From Lichenihabitans psoromatis (lineage in GTDB: Bacteria; Pseudomonadota; Alphaproteobacteria; Rhizobiales; Beijerinckiaceae): a stretch of 64,000 nucleotides of DNA. A model generated the notes under the pieces. That model saw nothing but the letters and a program-made list of their open reading frames with translations, had not been told where the DNA came from and searched no databases. The translations under genes and the position numbers were made by a program. Location: positions 3,411,501 through 3,475,500 of the forward strand of contig NZ_CP036515.1 in NCBI RefSeq assembly GCF_004323635.1. Reading direction: 5' to 3'. Shown one piece after another: positions 34,766 through 42,451 of this stretch; the stretch's first letter is position 1, and the number at the start of each line of letters is the position of its first letter.

Positions 34766-35570
34766 GCGAAACATCGTTCGTACCCGATCCGGTGTGGACC
34801 TCTTCGTCCGCGACTGGGGCAGTGGCCCGCCGGTTCTGCTGCTCGCGGGTTGGGGCATGACCTCCGACCTGTGGGCGTCCGTGATGCTGCGGCTATGCGA
34901 GGCGGAGCTGCGGGCGATCGCATTCGATCGGCGCGGGCACGGTCGATCGAGCGATCCAGGGATCATCAGCTATGACCTCCTGGCCGACGACCTTGCCGAC
35001 GTGATGAAGGCGCTTGATCTGGCCGCCTGCACGGTCGTGGCGCATTCAGGTGCCGGAGGCGAGGTGGTCCGCTACCTCGCTCGCCATGGTGACACTCGGA
35101 TCGCCAGGATCGTGTTCGTCGGGGCGACCCTGCCGGCGCTGGCACGCACGCCGAACAACCCCGAGGGGATCGACCCCGCGCTGCTCGAGGCCATAGCGCA
35201 ACAGATTGGCGACGACCTGCCGGCATGGATCGACAACAATGCCCGGCCGTTTGTTGCTCCGGATACCCCGGAAAGGACGATCGACTGGCTGGCCGGCATG
35301 GTGATGGGCTGCTCGCGGCGTATTCTGGTCGACTACTACCGTGCCATGGCAGCAGCCGATTTCCGAAGCGAGCTTCGGCGGCTCATCCAACCGGTCACCA
35401 TCATCCAGGGCGACCAAGACGTCTCGGCCCCGGAGGCCCTCTGCGGTAGACCGCTTGCGGCGCTGCTACCCGGGGCGGAGTTCCTTCTCTACAAGGGCGT
35501 GGCTCACGGCCCAATGGTGACACATGTCGAGAGGATCGCCGCTGACATCGCGGAACGGGCGGTAAGATAG
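34758..35570 (+). CDS. Alpha/beta-fold hydrolase
   Basis: A typical alpha/beta hydrolase of 270 residues: oxyanion region LLAGWGMTSDLW, DRRGHGRSSDPG near residue 55, nucleophile elbow with Ser in VAHSGAGGEVVRYLARHG near 96, the acidic residue in QGDQDVSAPEALCG near 220 and the catalytic His in GVAHGPMVTH near 250. The elbow HSGAGGE resembles non-haem chloroperoxidase and esterase types. The start ATG 34758 overlaps the SnoaL stop. It is co-transcribed with SnoaL and probably repressed by the divergent XRE/MmyB regulator. Confidence 0.9.
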   Translation: MNERNIVRTRSGVDLFVRDWGSGPPVLLLAGWGMTSDLWASVMLRLCEAELRAIAFDRRGHGRSSDPGIISYDLLADDLADVMKALDLAACTVVAHSGAGGEVVRYLARHGDTRIARIVFVGATLPALARTPNNPEGIDPALLEAIAQQIGDDLPAWIDNNARPFVAPDTPERTIDWLAGMVMGCSRRILVDYYRAMAAADFRSELRRLIQPVTIIQGDQDVSAPEALCGRPLAALLPGAEFLLYKGVAHGPMVTHVERIAADIAERAVR

Positions 35571-35661
35571 CCCCGACGTTGTTCGTTGGCCATGATCTCG
35601 CGCGGCTGAGGTCGCGACTGCCAACGATGTAAGTCTAGCGCAGTTTTATGGATGGCATCAT

Positions 35662-35871
35662 TTAAGCTGCAGCCCGGCGGGCAAGTGCCTCTTGATCGAC
35701 GATCCAAGCAATCAGGGTTGAACGCCGGGCGCAGACGGTCCCTCCGATCCGAAATGACGGGATGATCTCAGCTTCGATTCGGTGCCGAACCTGTTTGTCT
35801 CGCATCTGTAGAAAGGCCGCGATGGCGGGCACGCCATAGAGCAGGTCTGCATTGGCCTCTGCGTTCATCAT
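35662..35871 (-). CDS. Small AlpA/excisionase-like helix-turn-helix protein
   Basis: A 69-residue protein consisting of one winged-HTH unit: DLLYGVPAIAAFLQMRDKQV, RHRIEAEIIPSFRIGGTVCA, RRSTLIAWIVDQEALARR. This is the MerR/AlpA-like fold common in phage excisionases and small regulators. It lies just outside the truncated terminase gene, on the same strand as the leftward prophage genes. It could be a prophage gene left beyond the deletion or part of another element. Confidence 0.7.
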   Translation of the reverse strand: MMNAEANADLLYGVPAIAAFLQMRDKQVRHRIEAEIIPSFRIGGTVCARRSTLIAWIVDQEALARRAAA

Positions 35872-36042
35872 AAATTCCTTGTTGCACAGTTGTTGCGTGA
35901 AACTGCCGGGTATTCTCGGGCAGTCTTGAATTCGTTCAGCTTTTTCGGCCCATAGCGGGGCTGAGTTCGCAACATAAAAAGGGCCACCATAGGCGACCCA
36001 AGTTATTGTTAAGATTGATAAAAAAATGTATTTGTGGCGGCT

Positions 36043-36459
36043 TTAGAGAGTTCCGGTCAGCTGCTCGAAGGCGAGCAGCGAGATGGCCTGGGTCGGCGCG
36101 ACCAGCAGGAATTCGGCATTGGGCCGCTTGTTGAGCAGCAGGGCCGTCAGCATCATGCCGGAGCCGTTGGTGGTCTTGCTGTTCTTCTTGGGCACGAGAA
36201 GGAACAGCTCGCGGATGAACCGCACGTTGGTGACCGGATCGTAGGAGCCGAACATGGCCCGCACGATGTCGCGGAACCAGTCGCCGGCCGCCTGCTCGAA
36301 CCGCGGCGTGCCGGGGATATCCGGAATGCGCAGGTTGTCGAAGATCCGGACGGCGCGATCGGCCTGCTCGACGATCAGGTCGGGGAGGAACGGCACCAGG
36401 CTCGTTCCGTTACGGAGGCGATCTTCCCAATCGGGGCATGACAGATCCCAATCCGTCAT
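36043..36459 (-). pseudogene. Phage terminase large subunit, N-terminal 138 codons only
   Basis: TerL is the DNA-packaging ATPase. The start ATG 36459 overlaps the TerS stop (ATGA). DRAVRIFDNLRIPDIPG leads to WFRDIVRAMFGSYDP and the Walker A variant FLLVPKKNSKTTNGSGMMLT near residue 100, then EFLLVAPTQAISLLAFEQLT and a stop at 36043. Complete TerL proteins have about 500-600 residues with a C-terminal nuclease; Walker B, coupling motif and nuclease are missing. The gene is therefore truncated at the left prophage boundary. Confidence 0.85.
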
Positions 36460-36800
36460 CCGATCAGGTCTCCCCATCCGCCGTCATCGACCGGCTTGCT
36501 CGTCGCGCCCGGTTCGGGCGCAGGCTTGGCGCCCGACTTCGGCTTGCCGAGGGCGCGATCCAGGATCGCGTTGGCGGCCGAGACGCGCGACGATTCCTTG
36601 AAACCCTGGGTGGCGATATGGGCCAGCGTATGGATCGCGATCGCCTGGTAGTGCTTGGCGAGATCCTCGGCGCTTTCGCTGCCCTTCAGCGGCGACAAGA
36701 CTTCGATCGCGGGGGCTTCGGTCGGACCGAGGTCGGGCTTCGTTTTCGGCCCGGTTCCGGATCGAGCGCCGCCGCGCCCCTTGCCGGTTGGCTTGGTCAT
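36456..36800 (-). CDS. Putative phage terminase small subunit
   Basis: A 114-residue protein with a basic, glycine-rich N-terminus (GKGRGGARSGTGPKTKPDLG) and a helical part (LAKHYQAIAIHTLAHIATQG, SSRVSAANAILDRALGKP). This HTH-plus-helix organisation, together with a 4-bp overlap with TerL, points to the DNA-recognition subunit of terminase. No complete packaging machine remains because TerL is truncated. Confidence 0.7.
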   Translation of the reverse strand: MTKPTGKGRGGARSGTGPKTKPDLGPTEAPAIEVLSPLKGSESAEDLAKHYQAIAIHTLAHIATQGFKESSRVSAANAILDRALGKPKSGAKPAPEPGATSKPVDDGGWGDLIG

Positions 36801-37059
36801 TGAGGGCTCCCATGCGAACCGCCCGAAAGCGGCTAAGTGATTGATGGGACGCGTCCGTTTGAATTATTTGCTATTCAAAGGGGCAAAAAAATCTCCGCGT
36901 GAGACTACGTCCGGTTCCAGCCCCCCTTAACCGGTCGGGATCGAAACCCCCCACCCCCCGGCCAGGCCCCAGCGCCTGCCGCACAGGGCCGGGCAGGGGC
37001 GTCGGACGGTCAGGACAAGCGACTGAGGCCAGAAGAACCGAAGGCCAGTCAGCGGGCTT

Positions 37060-37389
37060 CTATGAAGCGTTGAAGCGGGTGAAGCGGCCTCCGCCGCGGC
37101 GGGTGCCGTCCGGCCCCTCTTTGACCTGGTTGTCATGCGCCCGGCAGAGGGAGCGGAGGTTCGAAGCCTCGTCCGAGCCGCCGTTACGCGGGCTGACGAT
37201 GTGGTCGACCACCACGGCGCGGGCCAGGCAGCCGGGCGCCGTGCATTGGTGGCCGTCGCGAGCGAAGATGACTTGGCGCAGGACTTTCCAGTCCGTCGTC
37301 CGGTACCGAGGATCCGCCGTCTTGGGCGGCAGCTTGGCTATAGACAAATCGGCTGCCTTCAGGCGAGATGGGACCGTTCGCAAAGTCAT
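37060..37389 (-). CDS. Phage HNH endonuclease
   Basis: The HNH core is complete: FARDGHQCTAPGC (first cysteine pair), AVVVDHIVSPRNGG (catalytic DH), SDEASNLRSLCRAHDNQ (second C and H). It has 109 residues. HNH proteins encoded immediately before TerS/TerL take part in DNA cleavage for packaging in many phages, and the order here (HNH, TerS, TerL leftward) fits that. Between this gene and TerS lie 260 bp of GC-rich sequence without a gene. Confidence 0.88.
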   Translation of the reverse strand: MTLRTVPSRLKAADLSIAKLPPKTADPRYRTTDWKVLRQVIFARDGHQCTAPGCLARAVVVDHIVSPRNGGSDEASNLRSLCRAHDNQVKEGPDGTRRGGGRFTRFNAS

Positions 37390-37455
37390 TGGCTCGCCTC
37401 CTGGAGTGATCAGGTTTCAAGGACTATCGAGAGGTTGGAAAACTGGGAGAAAGAT

Positions 37456-37689
37456 GTGACCCGCTACACCTTCGACTTACTAGACGGCGATGATGCTACG
37501 GACCTGTCCGGTATCGCAGATGGCAATCATCGGATGGCCCTGAATGTGGCAACGACGCTGTTACCTCAAGTTGTTCAGGGCATTACCGCTTCCGATTTGA
37601 CAAAACAAGTTAGGGTCGTTGTTCGTGACGTGGGCGGCAATCCACTCTTTCAAGTAAAGATTTCGATCGAGGTGGATCGCGCGGTCTGA
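37456..37689 (+). CDS. Small DUF6894-like protein
   Basis: GTG at 37456 follows GGGAGA by 5 bp and opens a 77-residue frame: TRYTFDLLDGDDATDLSGIA, NHRMALNVATTLLPQVVQGI, VRVVVRDVGGNPLFQVKISI. The opening 'RYxFDLxDGD' and closing 'VRDxxGxPLxxVxI' are the signature of the small DUF6894 proteins abundant in rhizobia. Function unknown. It is one of the few rightward genes in this part and may be host-derived. Confidence 0.65.
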   Translation: MTRYTFDLLDGDDATDLSGIADGNHRMALNVATTLLPQVVQGITASDLTKQVRVVVRDVGGNPLFQVKISIEVDRAV

Positions 37690-37765
37690 TCGATAGGCCG
37701 ACGAATGTGCGGCTTTTACTTCCGGGAATGCTCATTATCAGAAGCAATCCGCTCTCGTAGCAAGC

Positions 37766-38734
37766 TCAGAGGAAGCCCTTGCCGGCGTGATCCTTGAACG
37801 CCTTTGCGCGTCGATCGTAGATCTTCAGCGTCGACACATCTTTGTGCCGCGTCACGTCCATCACCTTGAACGGATCCGCGCCACTGGCGAGCGCACTCGT
37901 GGCGAAGCCGGCGCGCATCGAGTGCCCCGAGAACAGCGTCGGGTCGAACTTGGCGACCGCGACCCAGCGCTTGATGATGTCGGCGACGGAGCGGTCGCTC
38001 AGCGCCAGGGGCGAGACATGACCGCCTTTGGCGATCGATCGGAACACCGGGCCGTCAATGATGGCGGCGGCGGCGAGCCAAGCCTCAAGCGCAGCGACAG
38101 CACCCAGCTTCGAACCACGCGGAACCGCGACGACATGACCGGATCCTTCCTGGTCGGTTTTGGACGTGCGAATATGGACGATGACGCCTTCGAGCACGCG
38201 CTCGAGGTCGTTGACGTCCAAGGCAACAATCTCGGAGCGCCGCAGCGCGGCCGCGAAGCCGACGCCGAGCAGGGCGCGATCGCGTTTGCCGATCAGCGTG
38301 TCCGGAATGACCTTGTTGATGGCCTTCATCACCTTGTCGGTCGCCGGCGCCTTTTGGGTCACCCGTGTACCGATGGTGCGCCGAATGCCGCGCATCAACT
38401 GCTTGATCGCCTCGGCCGACGTCGGCGGCTCATGGCGCGCCTGGACATGGTGATAGGCGATCGCCGCCGCGCGCCGGTTGATGGTCGACGCTTTGATTCC
38501 GCCATCGGCGAGCGACGCGAGATAGCCCGCGACAGTCGCGATCGAAGCGGGCAGGGGATCGGCGCCCACCTCGGTGCACCATGCTGTGAACTGCCGGAAG
38601 TCGCTCGCATAGGCGCGGCGCGTCGCTGGTGATTTCTCAGCGAGCGCATAATCGACGGCCGAGCGCACCGCCTCGGTAAAGGCGGTGCTGTGGGCAACGT
38701 CCCTCCCGCCGATCGGGACCGGCAGGTTGGACAT
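37766..38734 (-). CDS. Second tyrosine recombinase/integrase
   Basis: A 322-residue XerD-like recombinase. The core-binding domain (YALAEKSPATRRAYASDFRQ, FTAWCTEVGADPLP) is followed by the catalytic domain with Arg in FAAALRRSEIVALDV, HxxR in SGHSMRAGFATSA, His in VTRHKDVSTLKIYDRRA with the nucleophilic Tyr. All key residues are visible. It lies far from the tRNA-proximal integrase, within the phage genes, so it may resolve phage genomes or be the integrase of a separate element nested in the prophage. Confidence 0.9.
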   Translation of the reverse strand: MSNLPVPIGGRDVAHSTAFTEAVRSAVDYALAEKSPATRRAYASDFRQFTAWCTEVGADPLPASIATVAGYLASLADGGIKASTINRRAAAIAYHHVQARHEPPTSAEAIKQLMRGIRRTIGTRVTQKAPATDKVMKAINKVIPDTLIGKRDRALLGVGFAAALRRSEIVALDVNDLERVLEGVIVHIRTSKTDQEGSGHVVAVPRGSKLGAVAALEAWLAAAAIIDGPVFRSIAKGGHVSPLALSDRSVADIIKRWVAVAKFDPTLFSGHSMRAGFATSALASGADPFKVMDVTRHKDVSTLKIYDRRAKAFKDHAGKGFL

Positions 38735-38749
38735 GATGACCTCGCCTGC

Positions 38750-39004
38750 TTAACCAGCGCGTTCGTGGGCAACAACTTTGACGCTTGGATAGTCGTGGTT
38801 GACGATAAGCTCGAACTCGACGCCGAGCGGATCGCCCTGTTCCTTGAGACTCGGCACGATCGAGACCGACACGTCGGGCTCATAGTGGATGGACGCTTGC
38901 CGCTTCAACTCCTCGCCGAGCAGCTGCACGACCTGGTCGCCGGTCAGCGTACCGGTGTGCCGGGTCTCATTGGTTTTCGTCCTCTCGAACTCGATCGTCT
39001 TCAC
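38750..39004 (-). CDS. Hypothetical phage protein
   Basis: An 84-residue protein, 15 bp upstream of the second recombinase gene and overlapping the end of the methyltransferase by 38 bp. It reads EFERTKTNETRHTGTLTGDQ, VVQLLGEELKRQASIHYEPD, VSVSIVPSLKEQGDPLGVEF. I recognise no domain; a small alpha/beta protein is likely. Confidence 0.6.
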   Translation of the reverse strand: MKTIEFERTKTNETRHTGTLTGDQVVQLLGEELKRQASIHYEPDVSVSIVPSLKEQGDPLGVEFELIVNHDYPSVKVVAHERAG

Positions 39005-39785
39005 GGCTCGCTCCTGAATTGATGCGTCGGGCCGTCTGGCCGGTCAGCGTTTCCCAGCGCCGGATGGCGACGTCGACGTAGACCGGGTCGAGCTCGACCG
39101 CGTGGCAGATCCGACCGATCGTTTCGGCCGCGATGATCGTGGTGCCGGATCCGACGAACGGGTCGTAGACCGCGTCGCCGGGGCGGGAGTTGTTCTCCAT
39201 CGGCCGCTGCATCGCCAGCAGCGGCTTTTGCGTGCCGTGGCCGGTCTCCGAGCGCCGATGCGGCATCAGCCACACCGTGGTCTGTTTGCGATCGCCGGCC
39301 CAATGACCGGTGCGACCCTTGCGGACCGCATACCAGGCTGTCTCATGCCGCCAGTGATAGTGGCCGCGCGAGATGATCAGCCGGCCTTTGTCCCAGATGA
39401 TCTGAGAGCGCATCCGGAACTGGCAGGCCTCGAGGCTGGCCTTGACGACATCGCCGCTCAACCCGCCGTGCCAGACATAGGCGACGTCGCCGGGAAACAG
39501 CGCCCAGGCGGCGCGCCAGTCGGCCTTATCGTCGTTCATGACCTTGCCTGTCGCGCCGCCTTTCGAGCGGCCGAGCAGATCCGTCAGCTTGTCGCGCCAG
39601 GCCGGGTCGTAATTCACGCCATAGGGCGGGTCGGTCACCATCAGATGCGGCACGGCGCCGTCGAGCGCCAGCGCCACGATGGTCGGGTCGGTTGCGTCTC
39701 CGCAGACAAGCCGATGCGCGCCGAGCGACCAGACGTCGCCGAGCTGCGCCACCGGCCGGACCGGGGCGTTATCAATTCCTTGCAT
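38967..39785 (-). CDS. DNA adenine methyltransferase, beta class (CcrM-like order), copy 1
   Basis: The catalytic motif DPPYGVNYDPAWRDK (motif IV) lies near residue 60 and the AdoMet motif DPFVGSGTTIIAAE (motif I) near residue 220. The order IV before I defines beta-class N6-adenine or N4-cytosine methyltransferases such as CcrM. AQLGDVWSLGAHRLVCGDAT at the N-terminus is typical of ParB/methylase-type phage enzymes. ATG at 39785 is used. The protein has 272 residues. It is a tandem paralogue of the next gene. No restriction endonuclease is beside it, so it is an orphan methylase; the recognition sequence cannot be read. Confidence 0.88.
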   Translation of the reverse strand: MQGIDNAPVRPVAQLGDVWSLGAHRLVCGDATDPTIVALALDGAVPHLMVTDPPYGVNYDPAWRDKLTDLLGRSKGGATGKVMNDDKADWRAAWALFPGDVAYVWHGGLSGDVVKASLEACQFRMRSQIIWDKGRLIISRGHYHWRHETAWYAVRKGRTGHWAGDRKQTTVWLMPHRRSETGHGTQKPLLAMQRPMENNSRPGDAVYDPFVGSGTTIIAAETIGRICHAVELDPVYVDVAIRRWETLTGQTARRINSGASREDDRVREDENQ

Positions 39786-39920
39786 GGTTGTGGGTTCTTT
39801 TGCGTCCCGCCGCATGCGGCAGGCGGGATGGCCGAATGTCGGCCGGCTCAGGTCATGCGAGGTACAACTCGCGGCTCGAGGTGTTTGCGCACCTCGGCCC
39901 CCGCCTTTCGCGGCGGAGGA

Positions 39921-40691
39921 TCAGGCAGCGCCGAGGCGGACAGCCGGCAGGCCGGTCAACGTCTCCCAGCGGGCAATCGCGATATCGACATAGGCCGGGT
40001 TGAGCTCGATCGCGTGACACACGCGACCCGTGATCTCGGCCGCCACGATGGTGGTGCCGGACCCGACGAACGGGTCGTAGACGGCATCGCCTCGGGCTGA
40101 ATTATTCTCGATGGGGCGCTGCATCGCCAGCAGCGGCTTCTCGGTCGCATGGCCGGATTGAGACCGGACATGCGGAATAGGCCAGATCGTGCGTTGCCGG
40201 CGATCGCCCTGCCAATGCGCCGGTCGGCGCTTGCGCACCACATACCAGCATGGCTCGTGCTGCCAGTGGAAGTGACCGCGACTGAAGATCGGCCGCTTCT
40301 TGTCCCAGATGATCTGGGCGCGCGGCTCGAATTTGCTGGCCTCGAGGCTTTGCAGCACATGCACGCTCTGCAGCGCGCCGTGCCACACATAGGCGGCCGA
40401 GCCGGGGAACAGGTCCCAGGCGGCGCGCCAGTCGGCGATGCCGTCGTTCATCACCGCGCCGATCGCGAAGCTGCGGCTGGCGGTACCGACCGATTTTGCA
40501 TGGGCGATACGCCAGGCCGGATCGTAACCGACACCGTAGGGCGGGTCTGTCACCATCAGGTGCGGCACGGCGCCGTCAAGCGCCAGCGCCACGGTCGCCG
40601 GGTCGGTCGCATCGCCGCAGACCAGCCGATGCTTGCCGAGCGACCAGACGTCGCCGATTTGCGTGGCCGTTCGGCGGGCGGGATGCTGCAT
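39921..40691 (-). CDS. DNA adenine methyltransferase, beta class (CcrM-like order), copy 2
   Basis: A 256-residue enzyme with DPPYGVGYDPAWRIA near residue 50 and DPFVGSGTTIVAAEITGR near residue 210. It shares long strings with copy 1 downstream (for example RLVCGDATDP, ALALDGAVPHLMVTDPPYGV, KPLLAMQRP, AVYDPFVGSGTTI, RWETLTG), so the two arose by tandem duplication. The region between motifs, which contacts the target base sequence, differs clearly (MRSQIIWDKGRL versus EPRAQIIWDKKRP and neighbours). The two may therefore read different sites. Confidence 0.88.
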   Translation of the reverse strand: MQHPARRTATQIGDVWSLGKHRLVCGDATDPATVALALDGAVPHLMVTDPPYGVGYDPAWRIAHAKSVGTASRSFAIGAVMNDGIADWRAAWDLFPGSAAYVWHGALQSVHVLQSLEASKFEPRAQIIWDKKRPIFSRGHFHWQHEPCWYVVRKRRPAHWQGDRRQRTIWPIPHVRSQSGHATEKPLLAMQRPIENNSARGDAVYDPFVGSGTTIVAAEITGRVCHAIELNPAYVDIAIARWETLTGLPAVRLGAA

Positions 40692-40712
40692 GCCGGTCCG
40701 TCCTGTCTGGTG

Positions 40713-41084
40713 TCAGGCGTCGGCGAGCACGCGCGCCTTGGCTTTTGATCGGGTCGGCTTCGGCGCCGGCTTGGGTGCCGGCTCGGGCTCGACCTCATCG
40801 ATCGGCTTGCGGATCACCGACCACTCGAACCAGCCCATGAACGTCTTGCGGGCGTTGATCCAGGCGTCGCCCATCTCGACCGCGATCGCTTTGGTGTCGA
40901 GCTGGCGGCGACCGCCGGGCACCTTGGACACGTCGAAAAGCAGGCCTTTGTAGAAGTTCTTGCCGCGCCGCACGAACTCCGCCGTCAGGATCTTGAGGCG
41001 CTCGGCATCCACCTTGGCGCGCGCCTTCACGACCCCGTATTCGTCCGCGAGGTCGCGATCCGACCTCTTTTCAATATCGTCCAT
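40713..41084 (-). CDS. Hypothetical phage protein with Pro/Lys-rich tail
   Basis: ATG at 41084 (MDDIEKRSDRDLADEYGVVK) gives 123 residues. The protein is charged and helical (ARAKVDAERLKILTAEFVRR, GKNFYKGLLFDVSKV) and ends in EPEPAPKPAPKPTRSKAKA, a flexible basic tail. The frame continues upstream to 41249 but overlaps the neighbour. It is the gene before the two methylases in the leftward unit. Function unknown. Confidence 0.6.
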   Translation of the reverse strand: MDDIEKRSDRDLADEYGVVKARAKVDAERLKILTAEFVRRGKNFYKGLLFDVSKVPGGRRQLDTKAIAVEMGDAWINARKTFMGWFEWSVIRKPIDEVEPEPAPKPAPKPTRSKAKARVLADA

Positions 41085-41095
41085 GTCGGCGTCTC

Positions 41096-41311
41096 CTACG
41101 CTTTTCGACCGGGACCATCGCCCCGAGATGTGTGGCCCCAGCGGGCGATGGCGCCCTTCGTCCAGTCGGCCCGATTGGCTCTGACCTCGCGGAATCGCGC
41201 GACGCTGGGCACGGCCGCAGCACGGATCGCCTCGAGCTCGCGGTCGCACAGCACGATAGAGCCGAGCTCGTCGGGCAAAGCTGCGACGGCGTCATCGGTC
41301 ATCCGGAGCAT
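41096..41311 (-). CDS. Hypothetical small phage protein
   Basis: 71 residues: DDAVAALPDELGSIVLCDRE, LEAIRAAAVPSVARFREVRA, NRADWTKGAIARWGH. It sits between two small genes on the same strand with gaps of only 3-11 bp, typical for phage early clusters. No domain recognised. Confidence 0.5.
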   Translation of the reverse strand: MLRMTDDAVAALPDELGSIVLCDRELEAIRAAAVPSVARFREVRANRADWTKGAIARWGHTSRGDGPGRKA

Positions 41312-41314
41312 GGC

Positions 41315-41515
41315 TCAGCCCTCGAGGCGGTCGACGATGCAGACCGGGACCGTCATGCGGTGCATGGCAAATCGCTCGGCCAGGTGCTTGTCGGTGAAGC
41401 GCAGCGCGTCGGTAGCATCGACGGTCCAGAACAGGACCTCGTCGTGATCCTCGGCCAACAGCTTGGGAGCTGAAGCCGGGCTCGACGCGTGTTCGATCAT
41501 CCAGACGCGCCGCAT
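41315..41515 (-). CDS. Hypothetical small phage protein
   Basis: 66 residues: MRRVWMIEHASSPASAPKLL, AEDHDEVLFWTVDATDALRF, TDKHLAERFAMHRMTVPVCI. A compact alpha/beta pattern, spaced 3 bp from the next gene. The pattern is common for small phage proteins that I cannot name. Confidence 0.5.
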   Translation of the reverse strand: MRRVWMIEHASSPASAPKLLAEDHDEVLFWTVDATDALRFTDKHLAERFAMHRMTVPVCIVDRLEG

Positions 41516-41518
41516 GGA

Positions 41519-41770
41519 TCAGGCCACAGCCGCGAGAGCATGACCGCGACGGCGCGCGCATTCCCGCGCCTGCCCCGTCGCGCGGATCTCGCGCAGCATC
41601 GCGCTGGTGTAGCGGTTGCGGCCCTGGTCGCGCGCATAGGTAAAGATCGTCTTGCGATTCTTACGGTCTGCCGACCGAGGACGCTCGGGCAGGCGAACGA
41701 AATCGCGCTGGATGAGCCCGGACGCGGCCATCACGATGACGGCGAGGCGTCGGAGACGAGTTGTGAGCAT
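41519..41770 (-). CDS. Hypothetical basic phage protein
   Basis: ATG at 41770 (MLTTRLRRLAVIVMAASGLI) gives 83 residues rich in arginine (PERPRSADRKNRKTIFTYAR). The N-terminus has a hydrophobic stretch and the rest is basic. The frame is open to 41830. No known domain. Between 41771 and 42042 there is no supported gene. Confidence 0.4.
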   Translation of the reverse strand: MLTTRLRRLAVIVMAASGLIQRDFVRLPERPRSADRKNRKTIFTYARDQGRNRYTSAMLREIRATGQARECARRRGHALAAVA

Positions 41771-42042
41771 GCAAGGCCCTTCGGCTGGCGCGATCGAGAC
41801 GCGCGGGATCGAGCCGGCGGCGACAGCCACCAGCGGGACATCCGGTCGAAGCCGGGATGGGGGTGAGGAGGGGACGCGGGCCGGGACGCGAGGTCCGGCT
41901 CTGGTCGCGCAGGCGGGATCGGCCCGGCTTACCCCTTGCGGGCGCAGGCCAAGATCGGAACCGTCAAGCGCGCCAGTTTTCCACCGAGGGGCAGGGAGCG
42001 ATTACCTGCATCCGCGTCGTTGCTGGCCCGTTCGGGCGTCTG

Positions 42043-42339
42043 TTATCGGGAGGCGATACGCTTGGGGCGGCGGACTTCGACCATGACCGCACGGCCCTGG
42101 CGGTCCGTCACGGTGCGCGGCCGCATCGACACCGCGCCGCGTTCGGACTCGGGATGCGATGGCAGCTTGGCGAACACTTGATCGAGCTGGACGTCGCGCG
42201 CGAGCTTCTCGAGTTCACTCAAGGCGGCATCCTTCTGCTCGTGAAAACGGTGCGGGTCGCGGCGATCGGGGCCAAGCCCTCGGATCATGTCGCAGGCGGC
42301 CAGGATACGGCTCGCATAATCGCTGGCAAGATCGGTCAC
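42043..42339 (-). CDS. Hypothetical phage protein
   Basis: 98 residues: MTDLASDYASRILAACDMIR, HRFHEQKDAALSELEKLARD, VQLDQVFAKLPSHPES, then a basic C-terminus (TDRQGRAVMVEVRRPKR). The N-terminal half is helical. It is followed rightward by a 110-bp gap before the next gene. Function not recognised. Confidence 0.55.
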   Translation of the reverse strand: MTDLASDYASRILAACDMIRGLGPDRRDPHRFHEQKDAALSELEKLARDVQLDQVFAKLPSHPESERGAVSMRPRTVTDRQGRAVMVEVRRPKRIASR

Positions 42340-42451
42340 ATGACGACCTTCCTGCCGCGGAACCCATAGGCCCGATATGAAAATCGCCCCGCAGGCGTTT
42401 GCCCCGGAGCGATCTGTACCCGTTCTGTCTATGTCAAGTCACTGACGCTAG

